Of a DNA stretch of 6,482 bases, positions 1-6,482 are shown in pieces; position 1 is the first letter of the stretch, and every line of letters begins with the position of its first letter. The notes beneath the pieces were generated by a model. That model searched no databases. It had not been told where the DNA came from and saw only the letters and a list, made by a program, of their open reading frames with translations. Origin of the DNA: an uncultured Collinsella sp. (GTDB lineage: Bacteria > Actinomycetota > Coriobacteriia > Coriobacteriales > Coriobacteriaceae); the NCBI GenBank assembly GCA_900543615.1, contig UQSC01000101.1, positions 1-6,482 of the forward strand, written 5' to 3'. The position numbers and the translations under genes are program-made.

Positions 1-1
1 A

Positions 2-26
2 CGGAGAGCACATTAAGTGCTCTCCG
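2..26. other. Perfect 10-bp hairpin at window edge, possible terminator
   Basis: Bases 2-11 are the exact reverse complement of 17-26, separated by the five-base loop ATTAA. The shape fits an intrinsic terminator. On the plus strand no T run follows (the next bases are GCTCGTG), so it would be a poor plus-strand terminator. On the minus strand any T run would lie outside the window to the left. It could be a second terminator behind metK or the terminator of a gene just outside. From 27 to 169 I see no gene: the reading frames are short, lack an SD, and use codons rare in the neighbouring genes. Confidence 0.5.
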
Positions 27-169
27 GCTCGTGCGGAACTCGCGATCGACCTTATGCCCCGCCCCTCGGGACTAAGGATACATGGTAGAGGCGCGTGTGC
101 TCCAAAATTCATTGGCTGGTGACCTATTCCATGTCCCGCGGTGGCTCATCTTCATCACCGGTTAAATAA

Positions 170-203
170 AAAAGAAGTACCGGTTGAAACCGGTACTTCT
201 TTT
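170..203 (-). terminator. Intrinsic terminator of metK
   Basis: Bases 170-184 pair perfectly with 189-203, giving a 15-bp stem closed by a four-base loop. Read on the minus strand, the stem ends in a run of T continuing as TTTATTTAA, the classical U tract of a Rho-independent terminator. It lies about 35 bases past the metK stop codon. In the plus direction the stem ends in only four T, so it may also act weakly on transcripts arriving from the left. Confidence 0.9.
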
Positions 204-238
204 GAAAGTGCATATGTTGTGACCTTAGCGGTTCTTAA

Positions 239-1519
<1,281 letters not shown>

Positions 1520-1524
1520 GATTG

Positions 1525-1531
1525 TCCTTTC
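1525..1531 (-). promoter_or_regulatory. metK ribosome binding site
   Basis: On the minus strand this reads GAAAGGA, five bases before the metK ATG. The same heptamer with the same five-base gap precedes the second ATG of def, which helps decide the def start. Confidence 0.8.
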
Positions 1532-1541
1532 AAAAACGTGT

Positions 1542-1568
1542 CCCGGCGACCGTTACCATTCCGCCGGG
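1542..1568 (-). promoter_or_regulatory. GC-rich hairpin in metK leader
   Basis: Bases 1542-1548 and 1562-1568 form a perfect 7-bp stem made only of G-C pairs, with a 13-base loop. In the metK transcript it lies early in the predicted leader and is followed, after five bases, by five U and then the SD. It could be a weak attenuator, a stabilising 5' structure or a protein-binding site. The offset U run makes it a poor standard terminator. I could not match it to a known SAM riboswitch class, and the leader looks too short for the large ones. Confidence 0.45.
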
Positions 1569-1586
1569 CTCTCTATGCAAGGGCAC

Positions 1587-1615
1587 ATCATAGCGCGTAA
1601 ATCAAACATTCACAC
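1587..1615 (-). promoter_or_regulatory. Candidate metK promoter
   Basis: The minus strand carries TATGAT at 1592-1587, five of six matches to the bacterial -10 consensus. A start about seven bases downstream would give a leader of roughly 60 bases. The -35 region, expected near 1609-1615, has no good match, so the call rests on the -10 hexamer and its position. Confidence 0.45.
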
Positions 1616-1624
1616 CCTTTCCGC

Positions 1625-1757
1625 ACCTATTCATTGGGGACAGACTTAAATGACCATCCGTGTACTCATTGGGGACAGGCTTAAACGACCAGCCTTACCT
1701 AAGTGCCGACAGGTTGCCCAAAGAATGGTCATTTAAGTCTGTCCCCAATGAGTAGGT
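1625..1757. repeat. REP/MITE-like palindromic element between metK and gltX
   Basis: Bases 1631-1657 are a perfect 27-bp inverted copy of 1725-1751. Pairing continues outward to 1625 and 1757 with a single T/G exception at 1630/1752. The arms are built on the core CATTGGGGACAGACTTAAAT and enclose a 67-base spacer. No reading frame of note is inside, so any movement would depend on an enzyme encoded elsewhere. Repeats with a GGGGACAG core are, from memory, often found near REP-associated tyrosine transposase (IS200-like) genes in varied bacteria, which would make this a two-arm REP doublet. It lies upstream of both candidate promoters and leaves each intact. No clear target-site duplication is visible; CCCTTT occurs on both sides (1615-1620 and 1763-1768), which is weak evidence. 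Confidence 0.8.
1663..1691 (+). repeat. Third, diverged copy of the repeat core inside the element
   Basis: This stretch repeats the left arm in direct orientation. From 1666 to 1691 it differs from 1631-1656 at only two of 26 positions (A to G at 1679, T to C at 1686), both transitions. Its first three bases, TAC, match the outer flank of the right arm read in reverse complement rather than the left arm. It looks like an older or separate copy of the same repeat unit. Confidence 0.8.
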
Positions 1758-1766
1758 CAGTGCCCT

Positions 1767-1797
1767 TTGTGCGGAGGCTGCTTTGATGCTTTATACT
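1767..1797 (+). promoter_or_regulatory. Candidate gltX promoter
   Basis: TATACT at 1792-1797 is a good -10 hexamer (five of six). The best -35 candidate is TTGTGC at 1767-1772 with a long 19-base spacer, which is weak. Transcription would start near 1804, leaving a leader of about 34 bases, too short for a T-box or other large leader element. The -10 also covers the ATG at 1799, arguing against that upstream start for gltX. Confidence 0.5.
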
Positions 1798-1825
1798 AAT
1801 GCGGTTAGACATCCATCCTGTAATC

Positions 1826-1831
1826 GAGGAG
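1826..1831 (+). promoter_or_regulatory. gltX ribosome binding site
   Basis: GAGGAG six bases before the ATG at 1838. This fixes the gltX start there rather than at the in-frame ATG at 1799, which has no SD and overlaps the candidate -10 box. Confidence 0.8.
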
Positions 1832-1837
1832 ATTTCC

Positions 1838-3313
1838 ATGGCATCAGACGTTCGCGTCCGCTTTGCACCCTCACCGACGGGCAAGCTGCACATCGGCGGC
1901 GCCCGCACCGCTATCTATAACTGGGCTTTCGCCCGTGCTAACGGCGGCACGTTCATCCTGCGCATCGACGACACCGACCCCACCCGCTCTACCGACGAGA
2001 ACACGCAGATCATCCTGCGCGCCATGCGTTGGCTGGGCCTGGACTGGGACGAGGGTCCCGAGGTGGGCGGCGATTTTGGCCCCTACGCCCAGACCGAGCG
2101 CCTGGACCTGTACAAGCAGGCCGCCCAGAAGCTTTGGGACGAGGGCAAGGCCTATCCCTGCTTCTGCACCAAGGAGCAGCTCGACGCCGACCGCAAGGCC
2201 GCGCAGGAGCGCAAGGACCCCTTCCAGGGATATCAGCGCCGCTGCCGCGATCTTGATCCCGAGGAGGCCCGCCGTCGCATCGAGGCCGGCGAGTCCTATG
2301 TCCTGCGCATCAAGGTGCCCGAGGACCGCGGAGACGTCGTCATCCACGATGCCGTCCACGGCGAGGTGACCTTCGACGCCAAGGAGCTCGACGACTTTGT
2401 CATCTTCCGTTCCGACGGCACGCCCACGTACAACTTCGCGACCGTCGTCGACGACGCCATGATGAAGATCACCCACGTCATCCGCGGCGACGACCACTTG
2501 TCCAACACCCCGCGTCAGGTCATGGTCTACGAGGCTCTCGGCGCGCCCGTGCCCACGTTCGCCCACATCTCCATGATCCTGGGCGCCGACGGCAAGAAGC
2601 TCTCCAAGCGCCACGGCGCCACCTCGGTGGAGGAGTACCGCGACGCCGGTTACCTGTCCGACGCCTTCGTCAACTACCTGGCTCTGCTCGGCTGGTCGCT
2701 CGACGGCGAGACCACGATCATCCCGCGCGATGTCCTGGCCAGCAAGTTCTCGCTCGACCGCATCTCCAAGAACCCCGCGACCTTCGACCCCAAGAAGCTC
2801 GACTGGGTCAATGCCGAGTACATCAACGGCATGTCCGATGCTCAGTTTGCCGACGAGATCATGGTCCCCGAGCTGCACGAGGCGGGTCTCATCGAGGGTA
2901 ATGTCGAGTACGGCGAGGATTGGATCGACGCACTTGCCGCCATCGTTAAGCCGCGCACCAAGATGCCGGCCGACGCCGTGACCGTCGCCGCTCCCATTTT
3001 CGCTACGGCCGAGACGCTCGAGTATGACGAGAAGTCCGTCAACAAGGGCTTGGCCAAGGAGGGCATGGGTGCCATTCTGGATGCCGCCAAGGCCGCGCTC
3101 GAGGGCGTGGACGAGTGGACGGCTGCCAACATCGACGCCGCGGTTGAGCCGCTGCCCGAGCAGATGGACCTCAAGAAGCGTGTGGTGTTCCAGGCCGTGC
3201 GCGTCGCCGTCTGCGGCAACATGGTGAGCCCTCCGCTGGGCGAGACCATGGCGCTCGTCGGTCGCGACGACTGCCTGGCGCGCATCGACCGCGCCCGCAC
3301 GATGGCGCTGTAA
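1838..3313 (+). CDS. gltX: Glutamyl-tRNA synthetase (GluRS)
   Basis: Class I aminoacyl-tRNA synthetase that attaches glutamate to tRNA-Glu in the cytoplasm. In bacteria without glutaminyl-tRNA synthetase it also charges tRNA-Gln for later amidation; which case applies cannot be seen here. The 491-residue product has the ATP-site motif PSPTG followed by HIGG at 18-21, and the KLSKR form of the KMSKS loop at 254-258. The Rossmann catalytic core occupies roughly the first 300 residues and a helical anticodon-binding region the rest, matching the usual single-domain-set length. A Cys-rich insert has C108, C110 and C136, but Asp138 stands where E. coli GluRS has the fourth zinc ligand His. The start at 1838 is chosen from the SD; the in-frame ATG at 1799 would add 13 residues not typical of the family. 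It diverges from metK and is followed by its own terminator hairpin before priA. Confidence 0.97.
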   Translation: MASDVRVRFAPSPTGKLHIGGARTAIYNWAFARANGGTFILRIDDTDPTRSTDENTQIILRAMRWLGLDWDEGPEVGGDFGPYAQTERLDLYKQAAQKLWDEGKAYPCFCTKEQLDADRKAAQERKDPFQGYQRRCRDLDPEEARRRIEAGESYVLRIKVPEDRGDVVIHDAVHGEVTFDAKELDDFVIFRSDGTPTYNFATVVDDAMMKITHVIRGDDHLSNTPRQVMVYEALGAPVPTFAHISMILGADGKKLSKRHGATSVEEYRDAGYLSDAFVNYLALLGWSLDGETTIIPRDVLASKFSLDRISKNPATFDPKKLDWVNAEYINGMSDAQFADEIMVPELHEAGLIEGNVEYGEDWIDALAAIVKPRTKMPADAVTVAAPIFATAETLEYDEKSVNKGLAKEGMGAILDAAKAALEGVDEWTAANIDAAVEPLPEQMDLKKRVVFQAVRVAVCGNMVSPPLGETMALVGRDDCLARIDRARTMAL

Positions 3314-3336
3314 TCGCTGCGCAAACGTATCTATCC

Positions 3337-3369
3337 GAGCCCCGTTCACTCAGAGCGGGGCTCTTGTTT
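3337..3369 (+). terminator. Intrinsic terminator after gltX
   Basis: GAGCCCCG at 3337-3344 pairs with CGGGGCTC at 3356-3363. Three further inner pairs (one T/G) leave a five-base loop. The stem is followed by TTGTTTCT, a moderately T-rich tail. It sits 23 bases past the gltX stop and only about 33 bases before the priA start, so priA either depends on read-through or on a promoter overlapping this hairpin. Confidence 0.8.
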
Positions 3370-3386
3370 CTGTAGACGTATGGGAT

Positions 3387-3393
3387 AGGAGGT
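3387..3393 (+). promoter_or_regulatory. priA ribosome binding site
   Basis: AGGAGGT, a full match to the anti-SD core, lies nine bases before the ATG at 3403. The gap is slightly long but workable, and the strength of the match favours this start. Confidence 0.75.
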
Positions 3394-3402
3394 GCTGGGG
3401 CC

Positions 3403-5856
3403 ATGGCCGAGCAACTGTCGCTGTTTGGTTCGCCGGAACCGGAGGAGGTTCCGGTGAAGCCAGTGCCTGCCGCTGCCTCGGCTCAGCCTAAGCCTGCACC
3501 TGAGCCCATCGCCGCCTATGCGAGCGTGGTTCTCGACATCCCGACGCGTGCGCTGTCCGAGCCGTTTGCCTATGGCATTCCTCAACCCCTTGCTAGCGAA
3601 GCGCAGATCGGATCAACGGTCCTGGTCCACTTTGGTAACCGTGCCGCCGCGGGCTATATTGTCGACATTGCGCCTGAGCTGGGCGACCTACAAGGCAACA
3701 TCGCCCTCGACCCCGCACGCATCAAGCCCATCGAGGCTATCCTCAGCAAACCGCTCTTTACTGTTGAGGCTGCCCGTATCGCACGCTGGATGAGCCGCGA
3801 GTATGTCGCGACGCTTTCCGAGTGCCTGCGCCTGTTCTTGCCCCCGGGTGGAAGTCCGCGCGTGGTCAAGGGCGATGACGGCGTGTGGACGGTTGAGCGC
3901 CCCGCCGTCAAGCCTATCCAAAACCGCTGGGTCATGCTCACGCCCGAGGGTTTCGACTACACGCCGCCCAAGACAGCGGTTCGCCAACGTCAGCTCATCG
4001 AGGCGCTCCAATGCGGCCCGGTCACGACGCGCGACCTCAACCTGCTCTATAACAGCATGTCGGCGACCATCAAGGCGCTTGAAAAACGCGGTGTCGTGGT
4101 GGTGGAAGAGCGCCGTGCGTGGCGTGGCTGCAGCGAGCAGACCACGCTGTCCTCGGCGAGCGGTAAGGCGCCGGTGGCACTCACCAACGGCCAGCAGCAG
4201 GCGCTCGCGCAGATTGAGCGAGCTCGCCTGGATGCACACGGCGACGTGGTGCTCGTCGATGGCGTCACCGGTTCCGGCAAAACCGAGGTCTACCTCTCCG
4301 CCATCGAGCGCGTGCTGGCAGCCGGCCGTTCGGCCTGCGTGCTCGTGCCCGAGATCTCGCTGACGGCCCAGACCGTCGGCCGTTTTCGCTCGCGCTTTGG
4401 CGAAACGGTTGCGGTCTTCCACTCGCGCCTTTCGGCTGGTGAGCGCTTGGACCAATGGGATATGGTCGCCAGCGGTGCCGCGCGCGTGGTCGTGGGCGCC
4501 CGCTCGGCGCTCTTTTGCCCGCTCAGCGACTTGGGCCTTATCATCATCGACGAGGAGCACGAGACCAGTTACAAGCAGGGTTCCAGCCCGCGCTACCATG
4601 CGCGCGAAGTGGCGGCCGAGATGGCGCGTCGCTATCGCTGCCCGCTCGTGCTGGGCTCGGCCACGCCTTCTGCTGAGGCCCTCGACCGCTGCCGCCGTGG
4701 CACGTATAACGGTGCCACCTGGACGCGCGTCGAGATGCCCGAGCGCCCGGGACACGCCGTGCTGCCGACAGTCCGCATTGCCGACCTGCGCCGCGAGTTC
4801 TCGCACGGCAGCCGCTCTATGTTCTCAAAACCGCTGATGGAAGGCCTGGAGCGTGTGGTCGAGCGCCGCGAGAAGGCCGTGTTGCTGCATAACCGCCGTG
4901 GCTTTGCGCCGTTCCTTATGTGCCGCGAGTGCGGCTGCGTCCCCACCTGCAACCACTGCTCCACCGCGCTTACGTATCACGAGCGCACGCACACGCTGCA
5001 GTGTCACACATGCGGTTCGTCTTGGCGCGTGCAGCCGTATCCCGCGCCCACGAGCCGTTGCCCCAAATGTGGCAGTCGCTACCTGGCAAAAATGGGCCTG
5101 GGTACGCAGCAGATCGAGGACGCACTGCACCAGATGTTGCCCAAGGACGTCGCCATTATTCGTATGGATGCCGATTCCACGCGCGGCAAGGATGCGCACA
5201 AAAAGCTGCTTGAGCAGTTCGATGCGGCGGATTGCGCCGTGTTGCTGGGCACCCAAATGATCGCAAAAGGTCTCGACTTTCCCGAGGTCACGCTCGTGGG
5301 CGTGGTCAATGCCGACTTCGCCCTCAAGCTGCCGGACTTCCGCGCAGGGGAGCGCGCCTACGATCTGCTGGAGCAAGTCGCCGGCCGTGCCGGTCGTGGT
5401 GATCGCCCCGGCGAGGTCATCATCCAGACCTACCTGCCCGAGGACCCGGTCATTCGCGCCGTCGCTGAGCATGACCGTTCGATCTTTACCGACTACGACC
5501 TGGACCAGCGCCGCGACGCGCTGTACCCGCCGTTTGTTCGCCTGGTCAACATTTTGGTGTGGTCGGCGAACCGAGACGAAGCGCAGGACTACATCGGGCG
5601 CATTGCAAAGCTCCTCAAGCGCCGTTGGCATGCTGCCGCGCCCGACTTTTTGCGGGCGGGGAGTGCCGTGCCGCAGGTGCTGGGCCCGGCTTCGTGTGTA
5701 ATCGAGAGAGCCAAGGACCGCTACCGCTTCCATCTGCTTGTGAAGTCGCCCGTGGGGTACCATGTCTCTGATGATATCGACGCCTGTCTCAAAGAGGTGG
5801 GCTCTGTGCGCGGCGTGAGCGTGAGCGTTGACGTCGACGCCTATGATTTGATGTAA
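3403..5856 (+). CDS. priA: Primosomal protein N' (replication restart helicase PriA)
   Basis: Superfamily 2 DNA helicase that recognises abandoned replication forks and directs reloading of the replicative helicase. The 817-residue product shows, in order: a 3'-end DNA-binding domain from about 39 to 145, a winged-helix region about 190-238, helicase lobe 1 with Walker A GVTGSGKT at 287-294, DEEH at 383-386 and GSATP at 418-422, then lobe 2 with the zinc-binding insert (C507, C510, C516, C519, C534, C537, C553, C556), GTQMIAKGLDFP at 616-627 and QVAGRAGR at 658-665, and a C-terminal domain. All helicase motifs look intact. Oddities: residues 1-38 are an extension absent from E. coli PriA, starting with QLSLF at 4-8 (a sliding-clamp-binding consensus) followed by a Pro/Ala-rich linker; and the gap between C537 and C553 is longer than in E. 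coli. A GTG at 3454 with its own SD is an alternative start that would drop the motif. It lies 18 bases upstream of the preferred def start and is probably cotranscribed with def. Confidence 0.97.
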   Translation: MAEQLSLFGSPEPEEVPVKPVPAAASAQPKPAPEPIAAYASVVLDIPTRALSEPFAYGIPQPLASEAQIGSTVLVHFGNRAAAGYIVDIAPELGDLQGNIALDPARIKPIEAILSKPLFTVEAARIARWMSREYVATLSECLRLFLPPGGSPRVVKGDDGVWTVERPAVKPIQNRWVMLTPEGFDYTPPKTAVRQRQLIEALQCGPVTTRDLNLLYNSMSATIKALEKRGVVVVEERRAWRGCSEQTTLSSASGKAPVALTNGQQQALAQIERARLDAHGDVVLVDGVTGSGKTEVYLSAIERVLAAGRSACVLVPEISLTAQTVGRFRSRFGETVAVFHSRLSAGERLDQWDMVASGAARVVVGARSALFCPLSDLGLIIIDEEHETSYKQGSSPRYHAREVAAEMARRYRCPLVLGSATPSAEALDRCRRGTYNGATWTRVEMPERPGHAVLPTVRIADLRREFSHGSRSMFSKPLMEGLERVVERREKAVLLHNRRGFAPFLMCRECGCVPTCNHCSTALTYHERTHTLQCHTCGSSWRVQPYPAPTSRCPKCGSRYLAKMGLGTQQIEDALHQMLPKDVAIIRMDADSTRGKDAHKKLLEQFDAADCAVLLGTQMIAKGLDFPEVTLVGVVNADFALKLPDFRAGERAYDLLEQVAGRAGRGDRPGEVIIQTYLPEDPVIRAVAEHDRSIFTDYDLDQRRDALYPPFVRLVNILVWSANRDEAQDYIGRIAKLLKRRWHAAAPDFLRAGSAVPQVLGPASCVIERAKDRYRFHLLVKSPVGYHVSDDIDACLKEVGSVRGVSVSVDVDAYDLM
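3443..3456 (+). promoter_or_regulatory. Possible internal translation start in priA
   Basis: AGGAGG at 3443-3448 lies five bases before an in-frame GTG at 3454-3456 (Val18). The spacing is better than at the ATG at 3403. The SD bases also encode Glu-Glu-Val, so this could be chance. If used, it gives a PriA of 800 residues without the QLSLF motif but with most of the linker. Confidence 0.3.
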
Positions 5857-5862
5857 CAACCC

Positions 5863-5869
5863 GAAAGGA
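5863..5869 (+). promoter_or_regulatory. def ribosome binding site (decides start)
   Basis: GAAAGGA ends on the A of the first in-frame ATG (5869) and lies five bases before the second ATG (5875). Only the second has workable spacing, identical to that of metK, so 5875 is the better start. Confidence 0.75.
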
Positions 5870-5874
5870 TGGCC

Positions 5875-6411
5875 ATGGAAGCCAACGGAATCGTACTGTC
5901 GCCTGACCCTCGTCTGCGCCAGGAGTGCGCCGTCATCGAGGAGATCACCCCGGCGATCGAGGCGCTTGCCGAGAAGATGAAGAAGATGATGTTCGAGAAC
6001 GGCGGTTGCGGCCTAGCTGCCCCGCAGATCGGCGAGCTCATTCAGCTCGTCACCATCGACTGCGACTACAGCGACAAGAACGACTACGATCCGTACGTGC
6101 TCATCAATCCCGTCATTGTTGAGCAAAGCGACCATCTGGTGCCGTTCAGCGAGGGCTGCCTGTCCATCCCCGGCATTAGCTGCGAGATCGAGCGTCCCGA
6201 CCATGTCGTCGTCGAGGCATACGACCTGGATGCCAACCTGATTCGTTACGAGGCCTCGGGCGACCTGTTCTGCGTGTGCCTGCAGCACGAGATTGATCAC
6301 CTGCACGGCAACACCATGTTCGAGCGACTGAAGCCTATGCAGAGGCTCAAGGCCGTCAAGGAGTACCAGGACGCCCTGGCCCGCGGCGCTCGACCGGGCG
6401 AGACCGAGTAG
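5875..6411 (+). CDS. def: Peptide deformylase
   Basis: Metalloenzyme that removes the N-formyl group from the initiator methionine of new proteins at the ribosome exit. The 178-residue product has all three family motifs: GCGLAAPQ at 44-51, EGCLS at 93-97 and HEIDH at 138-142. Cys95, His138 and His142 are the expected metal ligands and Glu139 the catalytic acid/base. The EGCLS form and the length fit type 1 enzymes. The start at 5875 is chosen from the SD spacing; an ATG at 5869 would add Met-Ala only. The gene begins 18 bases after the priA stop with no terminator between, so it is probably the second gene of a priA-def transcript. In many bacteria def is followed by fmt; in the 71 bases that remain I see no start of such a gene. 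Confidence 0.97.
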   Translation: MEANGIVLSPDPRLRQECAVIEEITPAIEALAEKMKKMMFENGGCGLAAPQIGELIQLVTIDCDYSDKNDYDPYVLINPVIVEQSDHLVPFSEGCLSIPGISCEIERPDHVVVEAYDLDANLIRYEASGDLFCVCLQHEIDHLHGNTMFERLKPMQRLKAVKEYQDALARGARPGETE

Positions 6412-6436
6412 ATTTGTCCGTCCCCGGGGCTCCCGC

Positions 6437-6482
6437 CTATATCATCCCGTGCTCAAACATTCTCGCTGCGCTGCGAAACTGC
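6437..6482 (-). CDS. Possible C-terminal end of a convergent reading frame
   Basis: The minus strand has an open frame entering from the right edge and stopping with TAG at 6439-6437; the visible end reads QFRSAARMFEHGMI. It would be convergent with def, 25 bases from its stop codon. Fifteen codons are too few to establish coding and I do not recognise the peptide. A short GTG frame at 6450 on the plus strand is equally open but has no SD. Confidence 0.2.
   Translation of the reverse strand, partial: QFRSAARMFEHGMI

Noticed and set aside
3..122. Open plus-strand frame at the left edge, possibly the end of an upstream gene
   Set aside because: It runs through the 2-26 hairpin and uses codons such as CTA, AGG, ATA and AGA that are rare in the neighbouring genes; I recognise no protein.
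107..128. Short matches to the repeat element (ATTCATTGG and ACCTATT)
   Set aside because: Nine- and seven-base matches in the wrong order, without the GGGGACAG core; likely chance.
1799..1837. Upstream ATG that would lengthen gltX by 13 residues
   Set aside because: It has no SD, overlaps the likely -10 box and lies before the expected transcript start; ATG 1838 has a well-placed GAGGAG.
1520..1837. T-box or SAM riboswitch in the divergent gap
   Set aside because: Predicted leaders are about 34 bases (gltX) and 60 bases (metK), and I see no T-box core or known SAM-sensing consensus. The large inverted repeat lies upstream of both candidate transcript starts.
1871..3349. Long open frame of 492 codons antisense to gltX
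   Set aside because: It is the mirror of a GC-biased gene: product rich in Ala, Gly, Val, Asp and His with no family motif, and fully covered by an unmistakable GluRS on the other strand.
3688..5859. Two long minus-strand frames (372 and 344 codons) antisense to priA
   Set aside because: Low-complexity translations rich in Arg, Ala and His and no domain motif; shadows of the priA codon bias.
6419..6435. CCCCGGGG palindrome after def as a terminator
   Set aside because: The palindrome has no loop, and no T run follows; it cannot form a normal terminator hairpin.

Overview
The window is a high-GC bacterial chromosome segment carrying four complete housekeeping genes: metK on the minus strand, diverging from a plus-strand series gltX, priA, def. 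The GC-rich third codon positions, the strong Shine-Dalgarno (SD) sequences and the gene content suggest a high-GC actinobacterium. My best guess is a member of the Coriobacteriia such as Collinsella. That guess rests on general resemblance and was not tested by any search.

Layout. Positions 1-169 hold no gene I can recognise, only a 10-bp hairpin at the left edge. A strong minus-strand intrinsic terminator (170-203) ends metK (239-1519). The divergent gap (1520-1837, about 320 bp) holds, in order, the metK SD, a GC-rich leader hairpin, a metK -10 candidate, a palindromic repeat element (1625-1757) with a third diverged copy of the repeat inside it, a gltX -10 candidate and the gltX SD. gltX (1838-3313) ends at a terminator hairpin (3337-3369). 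priA (3403-5856) and def (start best placed at 5875, end 6411) follow; def is almost certainly cotranscribed with priA. The last 71 bases have no recognisable plus-strand gene, but may include the end of a convergent minus-strand reading frame.

Function. metK makes S-adenosylmethionine, gltX charges tRNA with glutamate, priA restarts stalled replication forks, and def removes the formyl group from new proteins. None is exotic and I see no unknown multi-gene system. The most interesting signals are smaller. First, PriA carries an N-terminal extension that begins with a textbook sliding-clamp-binding pentapeptide (QLSLF), followed by a Pro/Ala-rich tether. Second, an internal SD-GTG pair could give a PriA form without that motif. 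Third, a REP/MITE-like palindromic element sits neatly between two divergent promoters.
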